Assembly: GCF_004014805.1 (NCBI RefSeq)
Contig: NZ_ATDN01000014.1
Span: 59,230-123,229, forward strand
Source of the DNA: Mycolicibacterium elephantis DSM 44368
GTDB lineage: Bacteria; Actinomycetota; Actinomycetes; Mycobacteriales; Mycobacteriaceae
Direction of reading: 5' to 3'
Length of the DNA stretch: 64,000 nt
The notes under the pieces are model-generated. The model was not told the origin of the DNA. It made no database searches and worked only from the letters and a program-made list of their open reading frames with translations. Made by a program: the position numbers and the translations under genes. How positions within the stretch are numbered: the stretch's first letter is position 1; each line of letters begins with the position of its first letter. This document shows, piece by piece, positions 17,773 through 27,105 of the stretch.

Positions 17773-18913
17773 CATGGGCGAGAAGGCGGCGGCGCTGCGC
17801 ACCGAACTCCGCTCGCTGGTCAACGACAATGTGCCGGAGCACTATCTGGGCGCGTTCACCGACCACCCGGAAGATCTGGAGATCGCGCAGCGGTTCTGCA
17901 GGCTGCTCGCCGAGCGCGAACTGCTGTGTCTGGCATGGCCGAAGGAGTTCGGCGGAGGCGGGGCATCGGTGTGGGAGCAGACCGTGGTCCGCGAGGAGAT
18001 GTGGGCGCACCACGAGCCCAGGGGCGCCCAGTACATGGGCGTCAACTGGGTGGGGCCCATCATCATGCGTCACGGCACCGAGGAACAGCAGCGCAAACAC
18101 CTCCCGCCGATCGCCCGCGGAGAGGTGATCTGGTGCCAGGGTTTCTCGGAACCGGAGGCGGGCTCGGATCTGGCGTCGCTGCGCACCAGCGCCCGCCGGG
18201 ACGACGACGGCTGGCTGGTCAACGGACAGAAGATCTGGACCTCCTACGCGACGATGGCGCAGTGGTGCTTCCTTCTCGCGCGCACCTCCCATGGCGAACG
18301 CAAACAGCAGGGGCTGACGATCTTCCTTGTCCCGATGGATGATCCGGGGATCCAGGTCAGGCCGATCCGCGCCATGTTGGGTCCTCATCACCTCAACGAG
18401 GTGTTCTTCGACGATCTGCGGGTCACCGAGGACGCCGTGCTCGGCACGGTGGACCAGGGCTGGTCGGTCGTGCAGGACGTGATGGCCTTCGAACGGGTCG
18501 GCATCGCGCGGTATGCACGATGTGAACGGCTGCTCGCCGCGGCACCCGCCGTGCTCGGCGACCGCTGGGAGGGCCTGCCCGCCGAACTGCGGGGTAGATG
18601 GATGCGAATGCTGACGCACTGCCGCCGGGCGCGGCTGATGGCGTATCGCGTGGTGTCCCTGCAGAGCAGCGGTCGCATCCAACCCGGTGACGCCGCGGCG
18701 TACCGGATCGCGGTCACCAAACTCGACCAGGACAGCGCCGAGGTTCTGATGGACATCGCCGCCGAGGTGCCCCGCGACGCTCCGCGCGCCGTGTGGTTCC
18801 TTGGCGAGGTCGACGACCACTGGCGCTACTCGCAGGCGTCGACGGTGTCGTCGGGAAGCATCGAGATGCAACGGATCCTGCTGTCCCGCGCGTTGCTGGC
18901 GGCAGCGAAATGA
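17762..18913 (+). CDS. Acyl-CoA dehydrogenase, large subunit (FadE-type)
   Basis: 383 residues. ACAD landmarks: WPKEFGGGGASVWEQ, WCQGFSEPEAGSDLASLRT (FAD and substrate binding), VNGQKIWTSYA, and a C-terminal SSGSIEMQRILLSRALL, where a glycine-rich loop precedes the last helix. It overlaps both neighbours (11 bp and ATGA) and is followed by a shorter ACAD of 308 residues. Mycobacterial steroid-type ACADs such as FadE28/29 work as alpha2beta2 complexes made from such adjacent pairs, so this probably forms one complex with the next gene product and desaturates a bulky acyl-CoA. Confidence 0.9.
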   Translation: MRFDMGEKAAALRTELRSLVNDNVPEHYLGAFTDHPEDLEIAQRFCRLLAERELLCLAWPKEFGGGGASVWEQTVVREEMWAHHEPRGAQYMGVNWVGPIIMRHGTEEQQRKHLPPIARGEVIWCQGFSEPEAGSDLASLRTSARRDDDGWLVNGQKIWTSYATMAQWCFLLARTSHGERKQQGLTIFLVPMDDPGIQVRPIRAMLGPHHLNEVFFDDLRVTEDAVLGTVDQGWSVVQDVMAFERVGIARYARCERLLAAAPAVLGDRWEGLPAELRGRWMRMLTHCRRARLMAYRVVSLQSSGRIQPGDAAAYRIAVTKLDQDSAEVLMDIAAEVPRDAPRAVWFLGEVDDHWRYSQASTVSSGSIEMQRILLSRALLAAAK

Positions 18914-19836
18914 GCGAGATGATCCTCGACCTGTCCGACGACGCCAGGGAGTACGGGCGCCAAGCGTTGCGGGCCTTCGAAGCCGCCGGCGGCGACGAGT
19001 TGGTGCAGCAGGCCGAAGCCAAACCGGACCGCCGCGAGTCCCTCGTCAGCTCCGCGCTCGCCGATCTCGGCGCCTGGGAGCTCGATCCACGCACCGACGC
19101 CGACGGGCTCGAGGCCGCTGCGGCGCTGTGCCGAAGCGCCGGCTACTGGGCGTTGCCCTACCCGGTCGCGGAGCGGCTGGCCAAGCCGACCGACCTGGAC
19201 GCCGACGGCCTGATCGTGGTCTCCGGACCACGCCCCGCCGGGCCGGTCGCAGGGCTCCAATCACGTTGGATCGCAGTTACTCCGGACGGTGTCCGGCACC
19301 GGGTGAGCGGGCTGGGTCCGACAGGGCCGGGGTTCGTCGCGGAGTTGGAGTTGGTCCGCGAAGACGACGACGGCGCGGCCGACGTCGCTCTCGGGCTGGT
19401 GCTGCCATGCTGGACGCTGCTGGGCATGCTCGACCGGGCGATCGAACTGACCGTCGCCCACATCACCCTGCGCAAGCAGTTCGGGCAGACCCTCTCGGCC
19501 TTTCAGGGGGTGCAGTTCCAGCTCACCGACGCCGAAGTCGAGCGCAGCGGGCTCGACATCCTCGCGAAGTACGCCCTGTGGAGCATTCAGGACGCGCGGC
19601 CCGAGGCGGTGAACGACGCACTGGCGCTGAGGATGTCGGCGATCGAAGCCGCCGAGGTGGTGTTCCGGGTCTGCCACCAGCTGCACGGCGCCGTCGGCTT
19701 CTGCGACGAGACCACGCTGTCGTGGCTGTCGCGGCACAGCCAGCCGTTGCGGCGGCTGCCGCTGGGGTTGTCGGCCACACGCGACGAGCTCACCCGCAGC
19801 GCGGGCCGCGCCGGTCTGACGGGACTGTACGCATGA
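18910..19836 (+). CDS. Acyl-CoA dehydrogenase, small subunit
   Basis: 308 residues, clearly shorter than a stand-alone ACAD. The N-terminal helical region and middle beta domain are reduced, while the C-terminal four-helix part is typical: RKQFGQTLSAFQGVQFQLTD and HQLHGAVGFCDETTLSWL. Start ATG overlaps the preceding stop (ATGA), and the stop overlaps the Gfo/Idh/MocA start in the same way. Best explained as the partner subunit of the dehydrogenase at 17762. Confidence 0.88.
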   Translation: MSEMILDLSDDAREYGRQALRAFEAAGGDELVQQAEAKPDRRESLVSSALADLGAWELDPRTDADGLEAAAALCRSAGYWALPYPVAERLAKPTDLDADGLIVVSGPRPAGPVAGLQSRWIAVTPDGVRHRVSGLGPTGPGFVAELELVREDDDGAADVALGLVLPCWTLLGMLDRAIELTVAHITLRKQFGQTLSAFQGVQFQLTDAEVERSGLDILAKYALWSIQDARPEAVNDALALRMSAIEAAEVVFRVCHQLHGAVGFCDETTLSWLSRHSQPLRRLPLGLSATRDELTRSAGRAGLTGLYA

Positions 19837-20747
19837 AGGTCGTCGTGATCGGCACGGGATTCGGCAAGCACGCCGCAGCCCCGGCCTATCAGAGCGTGGG
19901 CTTCGACGTCGAGGTGGTCAGCCCCCGCGACGACGCCGCGGTGAACGCGGCGCTGGCGGCCGACGTCGATCTGGTCTCCGTGCACTCGCCGCCGTTTCTA
20001 CACCTGCAGCACGTCACGGCCGCGGTCGAGCACGGCCGTGCGGTGTTGTGCGACAAGCCGTTCGGACGCAACGCCGACGAGGCGATCGCCATGCGCGACC
20101 AGGCTCGGCGCGCCGGCGTCCCCAACTTCCTGAACTTCGAGTTCCGGTTCAACGAGTCATGGTCGACGCTCAAGAAGCTCGCCGACGACGGAACCATCGG
20201 CACCCCCGCGCATCTGCACTGGAGTTTCTTCGGCAGCGGGCTCCGCGGCCGCAAGCTCGGATGGATCAACGACCGCGAACTCGGTGGCGGCTGGATCGGT
20301 GCCTACGGCTCGCATCTGATCGACTTCATCCGCTGGCTGTTCGGCAGTGACATCGTCGACTGCGGCGGCGTCATCCGCACCGACATCCCCGGCGCCACAG
20401 CCGAAGACGGGTACTCGGCCTGGTTCCGGACGGCCGATGGAGCCACCGCCAACCACGACACCGGGTTCGCCGCCGCCGTACCGTCGACCCCGCGCGTCAC
20501 GCTGATCGGCAGCAAGGGCACCGTCGAGCTGACCGGCGACACCACGCTCGTGGTCCGACGCCCCGGCGAGGATCCCGAGACCACAGAGTTCGACCCACCG
20601 CCGCGGCGCACCCCGCCCCCCGCGCTGACCACCTACTTCGGCAAGGTCGCCGAAGCGCTGCGCACCGGCGCCCCGACCGCCCCGTCGTTCGACGACGGTG
20701 TGGCCGTCGCGCAGGTCATGGATCAGCTGAGGGCCAACGCCTCATGA
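19833..20747 (+). CDS. Gfo/Idh/MocA family oxidoreductase
   Basis: 304 residues, starting MKVVVIGTGFGKHAAAPAYQ, a Rossmann GxGxxG at the N-terminus, followed by LCDKPFGRNADEA, the EKP-like motif with the conserved lysine. The C-terminal alpha/beta domain (FNESWSTLKKL, GGGWIGAYGSHLIDFIRWLF) fits the family, including the histidine of the HxxD region. Typical members oxidise sugars or cyclic alcohols with NAD(P). Placement between two ACAD pairs in one overlapping operon suggests a pathway-specific hydroxyl oxidation rather than sugar metabolism. Confidence 0.85.
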   Translation: MKVVVIGTGFGKHAAAPAYQSVGFDVEVVSPRDDAAVNAALAADVDLVSVHSPPFLHLQHVTAAVEHGRAVLCDKPFGRNADEAIAMRDQARRAGVPNFLNFEFRFNESWSTLKKLADDGTIGTPAHLHWSFFGSGLRGRKLGWINDRELGGGWIGAYGSHLIDFIRWLFGSDIVDCGGVIRTDIPGATAEDGYSAWFRTADGATANHDTGFAAAVPSTPRVTLIGSKGTVELTGDTTLVVRRPGEDPETTEFDPPPRRTPPPALTTYFGKVAEALRTGAPTAPSFDDGVAVAQVMDQLRANAS

Positions 20748-21955
20748 CCGCCGAATCTGAACTTATGCACGAAATGTCGCGGGATACGCGTGCACAAGCT
20801 CAGTTTCGGCGGCGGGTAAGGCAGTGGTGCGCCGAACACGTTCCGGCCGATTGGCGCACGAGCCAGACCGGCGCCACCGACGACGAGTTCGTCGCCTTCC
20901 AGAAGGCCTGGTTCGCCGAACTGCACCGCGCGGGGTTCGCCGTGCCGCACTGGCCGCGAGAATGGGGCGGCGGCATGTCGGTCGCGGACCAGGTCGTGCT
21001 GCATCAAGAGCTGGCCAGACACGACGCGCCGCGGCTGGTGCTCGCGTTCGTCGGCATCCACCACGCCGCCTCCACGCTGCTGGCTGCGGGCACCGACGAA
21101 CAGCGACGCAGACATCTGCCGGCCATCCTCGACGGTGAGATCTGGGTGCAGGGGTTCTCAGAACCCGAGGCCGGATCGGATCTGGCCAGCCTGCGCACCA
21201 CCGCACGCAGGGTCGGCGACTCCTATGTGGTCAACGGCCAGAAGCTGTGGGCCAGCGGCGGAATGCACGCCGACTGGTGCCTGTTGCTCGCCCGTACCGA
21301 TCCGGACGCACCGAAACGCAAAGGCATCTCGTACTTCCTGCTCGACATGACGACACCCGGCGTCGAGGTGCGCCCGATCCGCAACGCCGTCGGCGACTCG
21401 CACTTCTGCGAGATCTTCCTCAACGACGTCGAGATCCCGGCCGTCAACCTCGTCGGCGCCGAGAACGCCGGCTGGCAGGTCGCGCAGGCCACGTTGGGCG
21501 CCGAGCGGGGCCTGACCATGCTCGAGCTCGCCGAGCGGCTCGGCAACGCCGGCTTCCGCTGGCTGGTGGAGGCCAGCCCCGTCGACGACCCGGTCGTCGC
21601 CGACCGGCTGGCGCAGTTCGAAACCGAGATCACCGGGCTGCGGGCGTTGTGCCGAAAACTCGTGGAGGACAGCACATCCGATCAGCCGACGACCGGACCC
21701 GCCGACGCATCGATCGTCAAGCTCTACTACAGCGAGCTGTTGCAGCGGATGACCGACTTCGGCGTCGAGGTCGGCGGCCTGAGCGCCCACACCGAGCTGG
21801 CCAAGCCGATGTCCAGCGGCTGGGAATCGGGGTCTTGGGTGCTGGACTTCATCGGCTCGTGGGAGTGGACCATCCCCGGCGGGTCGAGCGAGATTCAGCG
21901 CACCATCATCGGCGAACGCGGCCTGGGCCTGCCGCGAGAACCGAGCAGCGCATGA
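20744..21955 (+). CDS. Acyl-CoA dehydrogenase, large subunit (second pair)
   Basis: 403 residues. It shows WPREWGGGMSVADQ, WVQGFSEPEAGSDLASLRT, VNGQKLWASGGMHADW and C-terminal IPGGSSEIQRTIIGERGLGLP, the classic ACAD end motif. Similar in layout to the protein at 17762 but clearly diverged. ATGA overlaps at both ends. Paired with the 318-residue subunit that follows; the second pair presumably handles a later or shorter intermediate. Confidence 0.9.
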   Translation: MTAESELMHEMSRDTRAQAQFRRRVRQWCAEHVPADWRTSQTGATDDEFVAFQKAWFAELHRAGFAVPHWPREWGGGMSVADQVVLHQELARHDAPRLVLAFVGIHHAASTLLAAGTDEQRRRHLPAILDGEIWVQGFSEPEAGSDLASLRTTARRVGDSYVVNGQKLWASGGMHADWCLLLARTDPDAPKRKGISYFLLDMTTPGVEVRPIRNAVGDSHFCEIFLNDVEIPAVNLVGAENAGWQVAQATLGAERGLTMLELAERLGNAGFRWLVEASPVDDPVVADRLAQFETEITGLRALCRKLVEDSTSDQPTTGPADASIVKLYYSELLQRMTDFGVEVGGLSAHTELAKPMSSGWESGSWVLDFIGSWEWTIPGGSSEIQRTIIGERGLGLPREPSSA

Positions 21956-22908
21956 TGGCCGGGTTTTCCGAGTTTCACGACGAGCTGCGTTCGGTGGCAC
22001 GCGATCTGCTCGGCAAGGACCGCGCGCTCGACTGGGCGGCGCTCGTCGAGGCCGGCTGGGTGGGGCTGGAGGTGCCCGAGGAGTTCGGCGGCGCCGGTGC
22101 GACGTTCGAAGAGACCGCGATCATCTGTGAGGAGATGGGCCGCGCCGCCAGCGCCACCAGTTACCTGGGCAGTGCGGTGTTGGCCGTCGGCGCGCTGAAC
22201 GCATTGCAGCCCAGCGACGTCCGCGACCAGTTGCTGCGCGACATCGCGTCCGGTTCGGCCCGGGTGGCCGTCGCGTTCGAGCCGCTCGAGTTCGTGCCCG
22301 ACGCCGAAGACGCCGACCGGGTACTCGTGATCACCGACGGCGGCCTCGCCGAACCGGCGGTGACCGTGACCCCGCGGCTCGTCGTCGACGAGACCCGCAG
22401 GCTCGCAACGGTATCCCCAACGGAGCGCGACGGCGACGTGCTGTGCTTCGCCGGGGATTCCGCCGCCATTATCGCCAGGCTGCGCGACCGGGCCGCGGTC
22501 GCGATCGCCTGCGACAGCCTCGGGCTGAGCGAGGCGATGCTCTCGGCGACCGTCGACTATGCGAAGGTGCGCCAGCAGTTCGGCAGGCCGATCGGCTCGT
22601 TTCAGGCGGTCAAACACGCCTGCGCCGACATGCTCGTCAGCATCTCGGTCTCCCGCCGGCTCGTCGCCGCCGCGGTGCGTGCCGTCGCCGTCGACGACCC
22701 GGACGCCGGCGTCGCCACCGCGATGGCCAAATCGCGCGCGTGCGCCGCGGCCGTCGACATCGCCGGCAAAGCCATGCAGCTGCACGGGGGCATCGGTTAC
22801 ACGTGGGAGAGCGGCGTCCACGTCTACCTCAAACGCGCCGCGCTCAACCGTTCCCTGTTCGGTTCGCCGACAGTTCACCGTCAACGACTCGCACAACGCT
22901 ATCGCTAA
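21952..22908 (+). CDS. Acyl-CoA dehydrogenase, small subunit (second pair)
   Basis: 318 residues with two adjacent ATG codons at the start (MMAGFSEFHDELRSVARDLL). EVPEEFGGAGATFEETAII and EEMGRAA lie in the N-terminal domain, and RQQFGRPIGSFQAVKHACAD with MQLHGGIGYTWESGVHVYLK in the C-terminal domain. The middle beta domain is degenerate, as in known beta subunits of heteromeric mycobacterial ACADs. Probable partner of the dehydrogenase at 20744. It ends 19 bp before the ThDP enzyme. Confidence 0.88.
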   Translation: MMAGFSEFHDELRSVARDLLGKDRALDWAALVEAGWVGLEVPEEFGGAGATFEETAIICEEMGRAASATSYLGSAVLAVGALNALQPSDVRDQLLRDIASGSARVAVAFEPLEFVPDAEDADRVLVITDGGLAEPAVTVTPRLVVDETRRLATVSPTERDGDVLCFAGDSAAIIARLRDRAAVAIACDSLGLSEAMLSATVDYAKVRQQFGRPIGSFQAVKHACADMLVSISVSRRLVAAAVRAVAVDDPDAGVATAMAKSRACAAAVDIAGKAMQLHGGIGYTWESGVHVYLKRAALNRSLFGSPTVHRQRLAQRYR

Positions 22909-22927
22909 CGCAATCAAGGAGTTTCAC

Positions 22928-24640
22928 ATGGGCGTACCGGTATACAAGCGCATTCTCGACCTCTTCGAGGCCGAGGGGGTGAACACCCTGTTCGGCATCC
23001 CGGACCCCAACTTCGTGCACATGTTCGCGGAAGCCGAGGCCCGCGGGTGGTCGGTGGTCGCGCCGCATCACGAGCTCAGCGCAGGGTTCATGGCCGAGGC
23101 GGCCTCGCGGATGACCGGCAAGCCGGGACTGTGTATCGGCACCCTCGGGCCGGGCATGGCCAACATCGCGGGGGCGATCCAGTGCGCGCTCGTCGAGAAC
23201 TCGCCGGTGATCTTCCTCGGCGGGCAGCGCGCGCGCATCACCGAGCGGCGCGTTCGGCGCGGCCGTATCCAATTCGTGCAGCAGGAACCGCTTTTCGAGG
23301 CGTCGGTCAAGTACAGCAGTTCGATCGAGTACGCCGACCAGACCGACGAGATCATCCACGAGGCGATCCGGCGCTCGATGTCCGGCACACCCGGACCCAG
23401 CTACGTCGAGTTCCCGTCGCACGTGATCCTCGAAGAGCTCGATGTCGCAGACCCCCCGCCGCCCAACCGGTATCGCCTCGTCAACCAGGGGGCCGGGGCG
23501 CGTGAGGTGGCAGAGGCCGCCAAGCTGATCCGCGAGGCGAAGAGCCCGATCCTGCTCGTCGGCCACGGCGTGCACACCTCCCGCACCCAGCAGGAGGTCA
23601 AGGAGCTCGCCGAGCTGATGGCCTGCCCGGTCATCCAGACCTCCGGAGGCACCTCGTACATCCCGGGACTGCAGGACCGGACCTTCCCGTACCTGTTCTC
23701 TCCGGCCGCCAACGAGGCAGTCGAGGAATCCGACCTGTGTGTCGCGCTGGGAACCGAACTCGGTGAGCCCATGCACTACGGCCGCACCCAGCACTGGGCC
23801 GGAAACGACGCCAACCGCAAGTGGGTGTACGTCGAGCAGGACCCGGCGGCCATCGGCGTCAACCGCTCGTTCGATGTGCCGCTGGTCGGCGATCTGCGCG
23901 GCGTCGTGCCCCAACTGGTCGAGGCGCTGCGCGACACCCCGCGCGAACCGTCGGCCAACCTCGACAAGCTGGTCAAGGCCGACGCCGAGGAGCTCGCCCA
24001 GCTCGCGGAGAACGCGCCGTCGGGCCGCACGCCGATTCATCCGGCGCGGTTCGTCGTCGAGGCCACCAAGGCGTTCAACGAACTCGAGGACGGCATCATG
24101 GTGCGCGACGGCGGCGCGACCGTGATCTTCCAGTGGACCTACTCGCAGTCCAAGCCGCGCGACGTGATCTGGAACCAGAACTTCGGGCACCTGGGCACGG
24201 GGCTGCCCTACGCGGTCGGCGCCTCGATCGCCGAGGGCCGCAAACGGCCGGTGATGCTGCTGACAAGCGACTCCTCATTCCTGTTCCACATCGCCGAACT
24301 CGAGACCGCGGCGCGGGAAGCGGTGCCGCTGGTGTGCGTGGTCGGCGTGGACCATCAGTGGGGCCTGGAGGTGGGCGTCTACAAGCGGACGTTCCCGCAG
24401 CCCTCGCCGCAGCCGGGCGTGCACTGGAGCAAGGACGTGCGGATGGACAAGATCGCCGAGGGCTTCGGCTGCCACGGCGAATACGTCGAGAAGGACGACG
24501 AGCTCGGACCGGCCATCGCCCGCGCCTACGCCAGCGGGAAGGTGGGCGTGGTGCACGTGTGCATCGACCCGAAGGCCAACTCCGAGGAGATGCCCAAGTA
24601 CGACAGGTTCCGAACCTGGTATGCAGAAGGCACACAGTAG
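22928..24640 (+). CDS. Thiamine diphosphate-dependent enzyme (acetolactate synthase/2-hydroxyacyl lyase-like)
   Basis: 570 residues, preceded by AAGGAGTTTCAC. Three-domain ThDP architecture: the N-terminal PYR domain has catalytic Glu49 in HHELSAGFMAEA, the middle domain contains LVGHGVHTS, and the C-terminal PP domain has LTSDSSFLFHIAELETA followed by VVGVDHQWGLEV in place of the GDG...N cofactor motif. The GDG motif is altered (SDS), so cofactor binding should be checked. Members cleave or form C-C bonds next to a carbonyl. Between ACAD and aldehyde dehydrogenase genes, a lyase or decarboxylase giving an aldehyde is plausible. Confidence 0.85.
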   Translation: MGVPVYKRILDLFEAEGVNTLFGIPDPNFVHMFAEAEARGWSVVAPHHELSAGFMAEAASRMTGKPGLCIGTLGPGMANIAGAIQCALVENSPVIFLGGQRARITERRVRRGRIQFVQQEPLFEASVKYSSSIEYADQTDEIIHEAIRRSMSGTPGPSYVEFPSHVILEELDVADPPPPNRYRLVNQGAGAREVAEAAKLIREAKSPILLVGHGVHTSRTQQEVKELAELMACPVIQTSGGTSYIPGLQDRTFPYLFSPAANEAVEESDLCVALGTELGEPMHYGRTQHWAGNDANRKWVYVEQDPAAIGVNRSFDVPLVGDLRGVVPQLVEALRDTPREPSANLDKLVKADAEELAQLAENAPSGRTPIHPARFVVEATKAFNELEDGIMVRDGGATVIFQWTYSQSKPRDVIWNQNFGHLGTGLPYAVGASIAEGRKRPVMLLTSDSSFLFHIAELETAAREAVPLVCVVGVDHQWGLEVGVYKRTFPQPSPQPGVHWSKDVRMDKIAEGFGCHGEYVEKDDELGPAIARAYASGKVGVVHVCIDPKANSEEMPKYDRFRTWYAEGTQ

Positions 24641-24692
24641 GGACGTGTTCTAAGAGGCCGCGGTCGAACCGCGAATGAGAGAGAGTAGAGCC

Positions 24693-26129
24693 ATGCGTGA
24701 GTATCTGAAGTTCTACATCGGCGGCAAGTGGGTCGATCCGGTCCGGCCCAACACCCTCGACGTCGACAACCCGACCACCGAAGAAGTCTCCGGCCGGATC
24801 GCGCTCGGCTCCGCCGCCGACGTCGACGTGGCCGTGCAGGCGGCGCGCAAGGCGTTCGCCACCTGGTCGCAGTCCACCCGCGAGGAACGGCTCGACCTGC
24901 TGCAGGCGATCCTGGCCGAATACCAGAAGCGCTCCGGTGACCTGGCCGACGCGGTCAGCGAGGAGATGGGCGCCCCCGCTACCCTGGCCGCGGGGCCACA
25001 GGTGGGGATGGGGCTGGGTCACCTTTCGACGGCCATCGACGTGCTGAAGAACTTCGCGTTCGAAGAGCAGCTCGGGTCCACGCTGGTGGTCAAGGAACCG
25101 ATCGGGGTCTGCGGCTTGATCACGCCGTGGAACTGGCCCGTCAACCAGATCGCCTGCAAGGTGTTCCCGGCGCTGGCCACAGGCTGCACGATGGTGCTCA
25201 AGCCGTCGGAGGTGGCGCCGTACTCGGCGCAGATCTTCACCGAGATCGTCGACGCCGCAGGTGTTCCCGCCGGTGTGTACAACCTCGTCTACGGCGACGG
25301 GCCGGGCGTCGGCGCCGCGCTGTCCAATCACCCCGACATCGACATGGTGTCGTTCACCGGGTCCACCCGCGCCGGCATCGACGTCGCGCGCAACGCGGCC
25401 GCCACGGTGAAGCGGGTGACGCAGGAACTCGGCGGCAAGAGCCCCAACATCGTGCTCGACGACGACGACTTCGCCAAGAGCGTGGCCGCGGGCACGTCAG
25501 TGATGATGGTCAACAGCGGCCAGAGCTGCAACGCGCCGTCGCGGATGCTGGTGCCGAACTCGCGCATGGACGAGGCCATCGCGGTGGCCAAGGAAACCGC
25601 GGCCGCGGTGAAGGTCGGCGACCCGAACGAACCCAGGGCGCTCGGACCGGTGGCGTCCAAGGCGCAGTTCGACAAGATCCAGGGGCTGCTGCAGAAGGGC
25701 ATCGACGAGGGCGCGACGCTGGTCATCGGCGGGCCGGGCCGGCCCGACGGCCTTGACACCGGCTACTACGTCAAGCCGACGGTGTTCGCCAACGTCCGCA
25801 ACGACATGACCATCGCCCGCGAGGAGATCTTCGGGCCGGTGCTGTGCATCCTCGGCTACGACGATCTCGACCAGGCCCTCGAGATCGCCAACGACACCGA
25901 CTACGGGCTGGCCGGCTACGTCTCGGGTGCCGACCTGGACCAGGCGCGCTCGGTGGCCCGCCGGATTCGCGCCGGTTCGGTGGCGATCAACCACGGCTTC
26001 GACATGACCGCGCCGTTCGGCGGATACAAGCGCAGCGGCAACGGCCGCGAGTGGGGTCAGTTCGGCTTCGAGGAGTATCTGGAGACGAAGTCGACGATGA
26101 ACTACGCGCCGGAGGCCGCGGCCGGGTAG
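24693..26129 (+). CDS. NAD(P)-dependent aldehyde dehydrogenase
   Basis: 478 residues. Catalytic Glu245 (QELGGKSP) and nucleophilic Cys279 (GQSCNAPSRM) are the expected 34 residues apart; the PWNWPVNQ and FTGSTRAG cofactor motifs and C-terminal PFGGYKRSGNGRE are present. The 52-bp gap before it holds a small hairpin and a GAGAGAG ribosome site; an ATG at 24675 would add 6 residues. It probably oxidises the aldehyde released by the preceding ThDP enzyme to an acid that the CoA transferase or ligases can activate. Confidence 0.9.
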   Translation: MREYLKFYIGGKWVDPVRPNTLDVDNPTTEEVSGRIALGSAADVDVAVQAARKAFATWSQSTREERLDLLQAILAEYQKRSGDLADAVSEEMGAPATLAAGPQVGMGLGHLSTAIDVLKNFAFEEQLGSTLVVKEPIGVCGLITPWNWPVNQIACKVFPALATGCTMVLKPSEVAPYSAQIFTEIVDAAGVPAGVYNLVYGDGPGVGAALSNHPDIDMVSFTGSTRAGIDVARNAAATVKRVTQELGGKSPNIVLDDDDFAKSVAAGTSVMMVNSGQSCNAPSRMLVPNSRMDEAIAVAKETAAAVKVGDPNEPRALGPVASKAQFDKIQGLLQKGIDEGATLVIGGPGRPDGLDTGYYVKPTVFANVRNDMTIAREEIFGPVLCILGYDDLDQALEIANDTDYGLAGYVSGADLDQARSVARRIRAGSVAINHGFDMTAPFGGYKRSGNGREWGQFGFEEYLETKSTMNYAPEAAAG

Positions 26130-26140
26130 ACGGCGCCATC

Positions 26141-27034
26141 GTGAGCGAAAAGTACGAATACGGGGTCGATTTCGATCGCATCGACGCGATCGACATCCAC
26201 ACCCACGTCGAGGTCGACTGCCGCGGCCACAAGGCCTACACCGACGAGCTGATCGAGGCGACCGCGAAGTACTTCAAACGTTCGCCCGGTCAGCTGTCGA
26301 GCGTCGACGCCGTCGCCGAGCTGTACCGGCAGCACAACACCGCGGCGGTGGTGTTCACCATCGACGCGCGCACCGGTATGCGCCATGTGCCCAACTCGAT
26401 AGAGGACCTCGTCGCGGGGGCGGTGCGCAACCGCGATGTGTTGATCCCGTTCGGCAGCGTCGATCCGTGGCAGGGCCGCGCCGCGGTGCACCGGGTGCGC
26501 GAGCTCGTCGGTGAGTACGGCGTCAGGGGCTTCAAGTTCCACCCGAGCATGCAGGCCTTCGAGCCCAACGACCGCCGGTTCTACCCGATCTACGAGGCGA
26601 TCACCGAGGCGGGTGTGCCCGCGCTGTTCCACACCGGGCAGACGGGCATGGGCTCGGGGCTGCCGGGCGGGGGCCGGGTCAAGCTGCGCTACTCCGACCC
26701 GATGTTGCTCGACGACGTCGCCGCCGATTTCCCGGAGCTGACGATCGTGATGGCCCACCCGGCGGTGCCGTGGGTGGACTCGCAGATCGCGATCGCCGCG
26801 CACAAGGCGAATGTGTACCTCGACCTGTCGGGGTGGAGCCCGAAGTACTTTCCGCCCCAGCTGGTGCACGCTCTGGGCCGGCAGCTGCGGACAAAGGCGT
26901 TGTTCGGCACCGACTTTCCGTACATCCAGCTGGACCGGTGGCGCCGCGACTTCGAGGCGCTCGACATCGACGCGGCCGTGGTGCCGCTGGTCTACAAGGA
27001 GAACGCGCTGCGGGTCCTCGGGCTCAGTTCTTGA
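26141..27034 (+). CDS. Amidohydrolase family (ACMSD-like) metal-dependent hydrolase/decarboxylase
   Basis: 297 residues from a GTG. Metal ligands: H20-T-H22 in DIHTHVEVD, a histidine in FKFHPSMQAF, another in IVMAHPAVPW, and the aspartate of FGTDFPY, the amidohydrolase-2 set. This TIM-barrel subfamily (aminocarboxymuconate semialdehyde decarboxylase, oxalomesaconate hydratase and relatives) removes CO2 or hydrates beta-keto or enol acids without an external cofactor. It follows the aldehyde dehydrogenase by 11 bp, so it should act late in the same pathway. Confidence 0.88.
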   Translation: MSEKYEYGVDFDRIDAIDIHTHVEVDCRGHKAYTDELIEATAKYFKRSPGQLSSVDAVAELYRQHNTAAVVFTIDARTGMRHVPNSIEDLVAGAVRNRDVLIPFGSVDPWQGRAAVHRVRELVGEYGVRGFKFHPSMQAFEPNDRRFYPIYEAITEAGVPALFHTGQTGMGSGLPGGGRVKLRYSDPMLLDDVAADFPELTIVMAHPAVPWVDSQIAIAAHKANVYLDLSGWSPKYFPPQLVHALGRQLRTKALFGTDFPYIQLDRWRRDFEALDIDAAVVPLVYKENALRVLGLSS

Positions 27035-27105
27035 CCGCGATGAGTTTTCCCGCCGGCGGTGGTCTGCACGGGTGACCGACCCACAGAATCACGAAGGAGA
27101 CCATC

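Noticed and set aside
24643..24656. KstR-like sequence GACGTGTTCTA between the ThDP enzyme and aldehyde dehydrogenase genes
   Set aside because: Only the right half-site fits; the first T and the AAC triplet are wrong, and it lies inside an operon.
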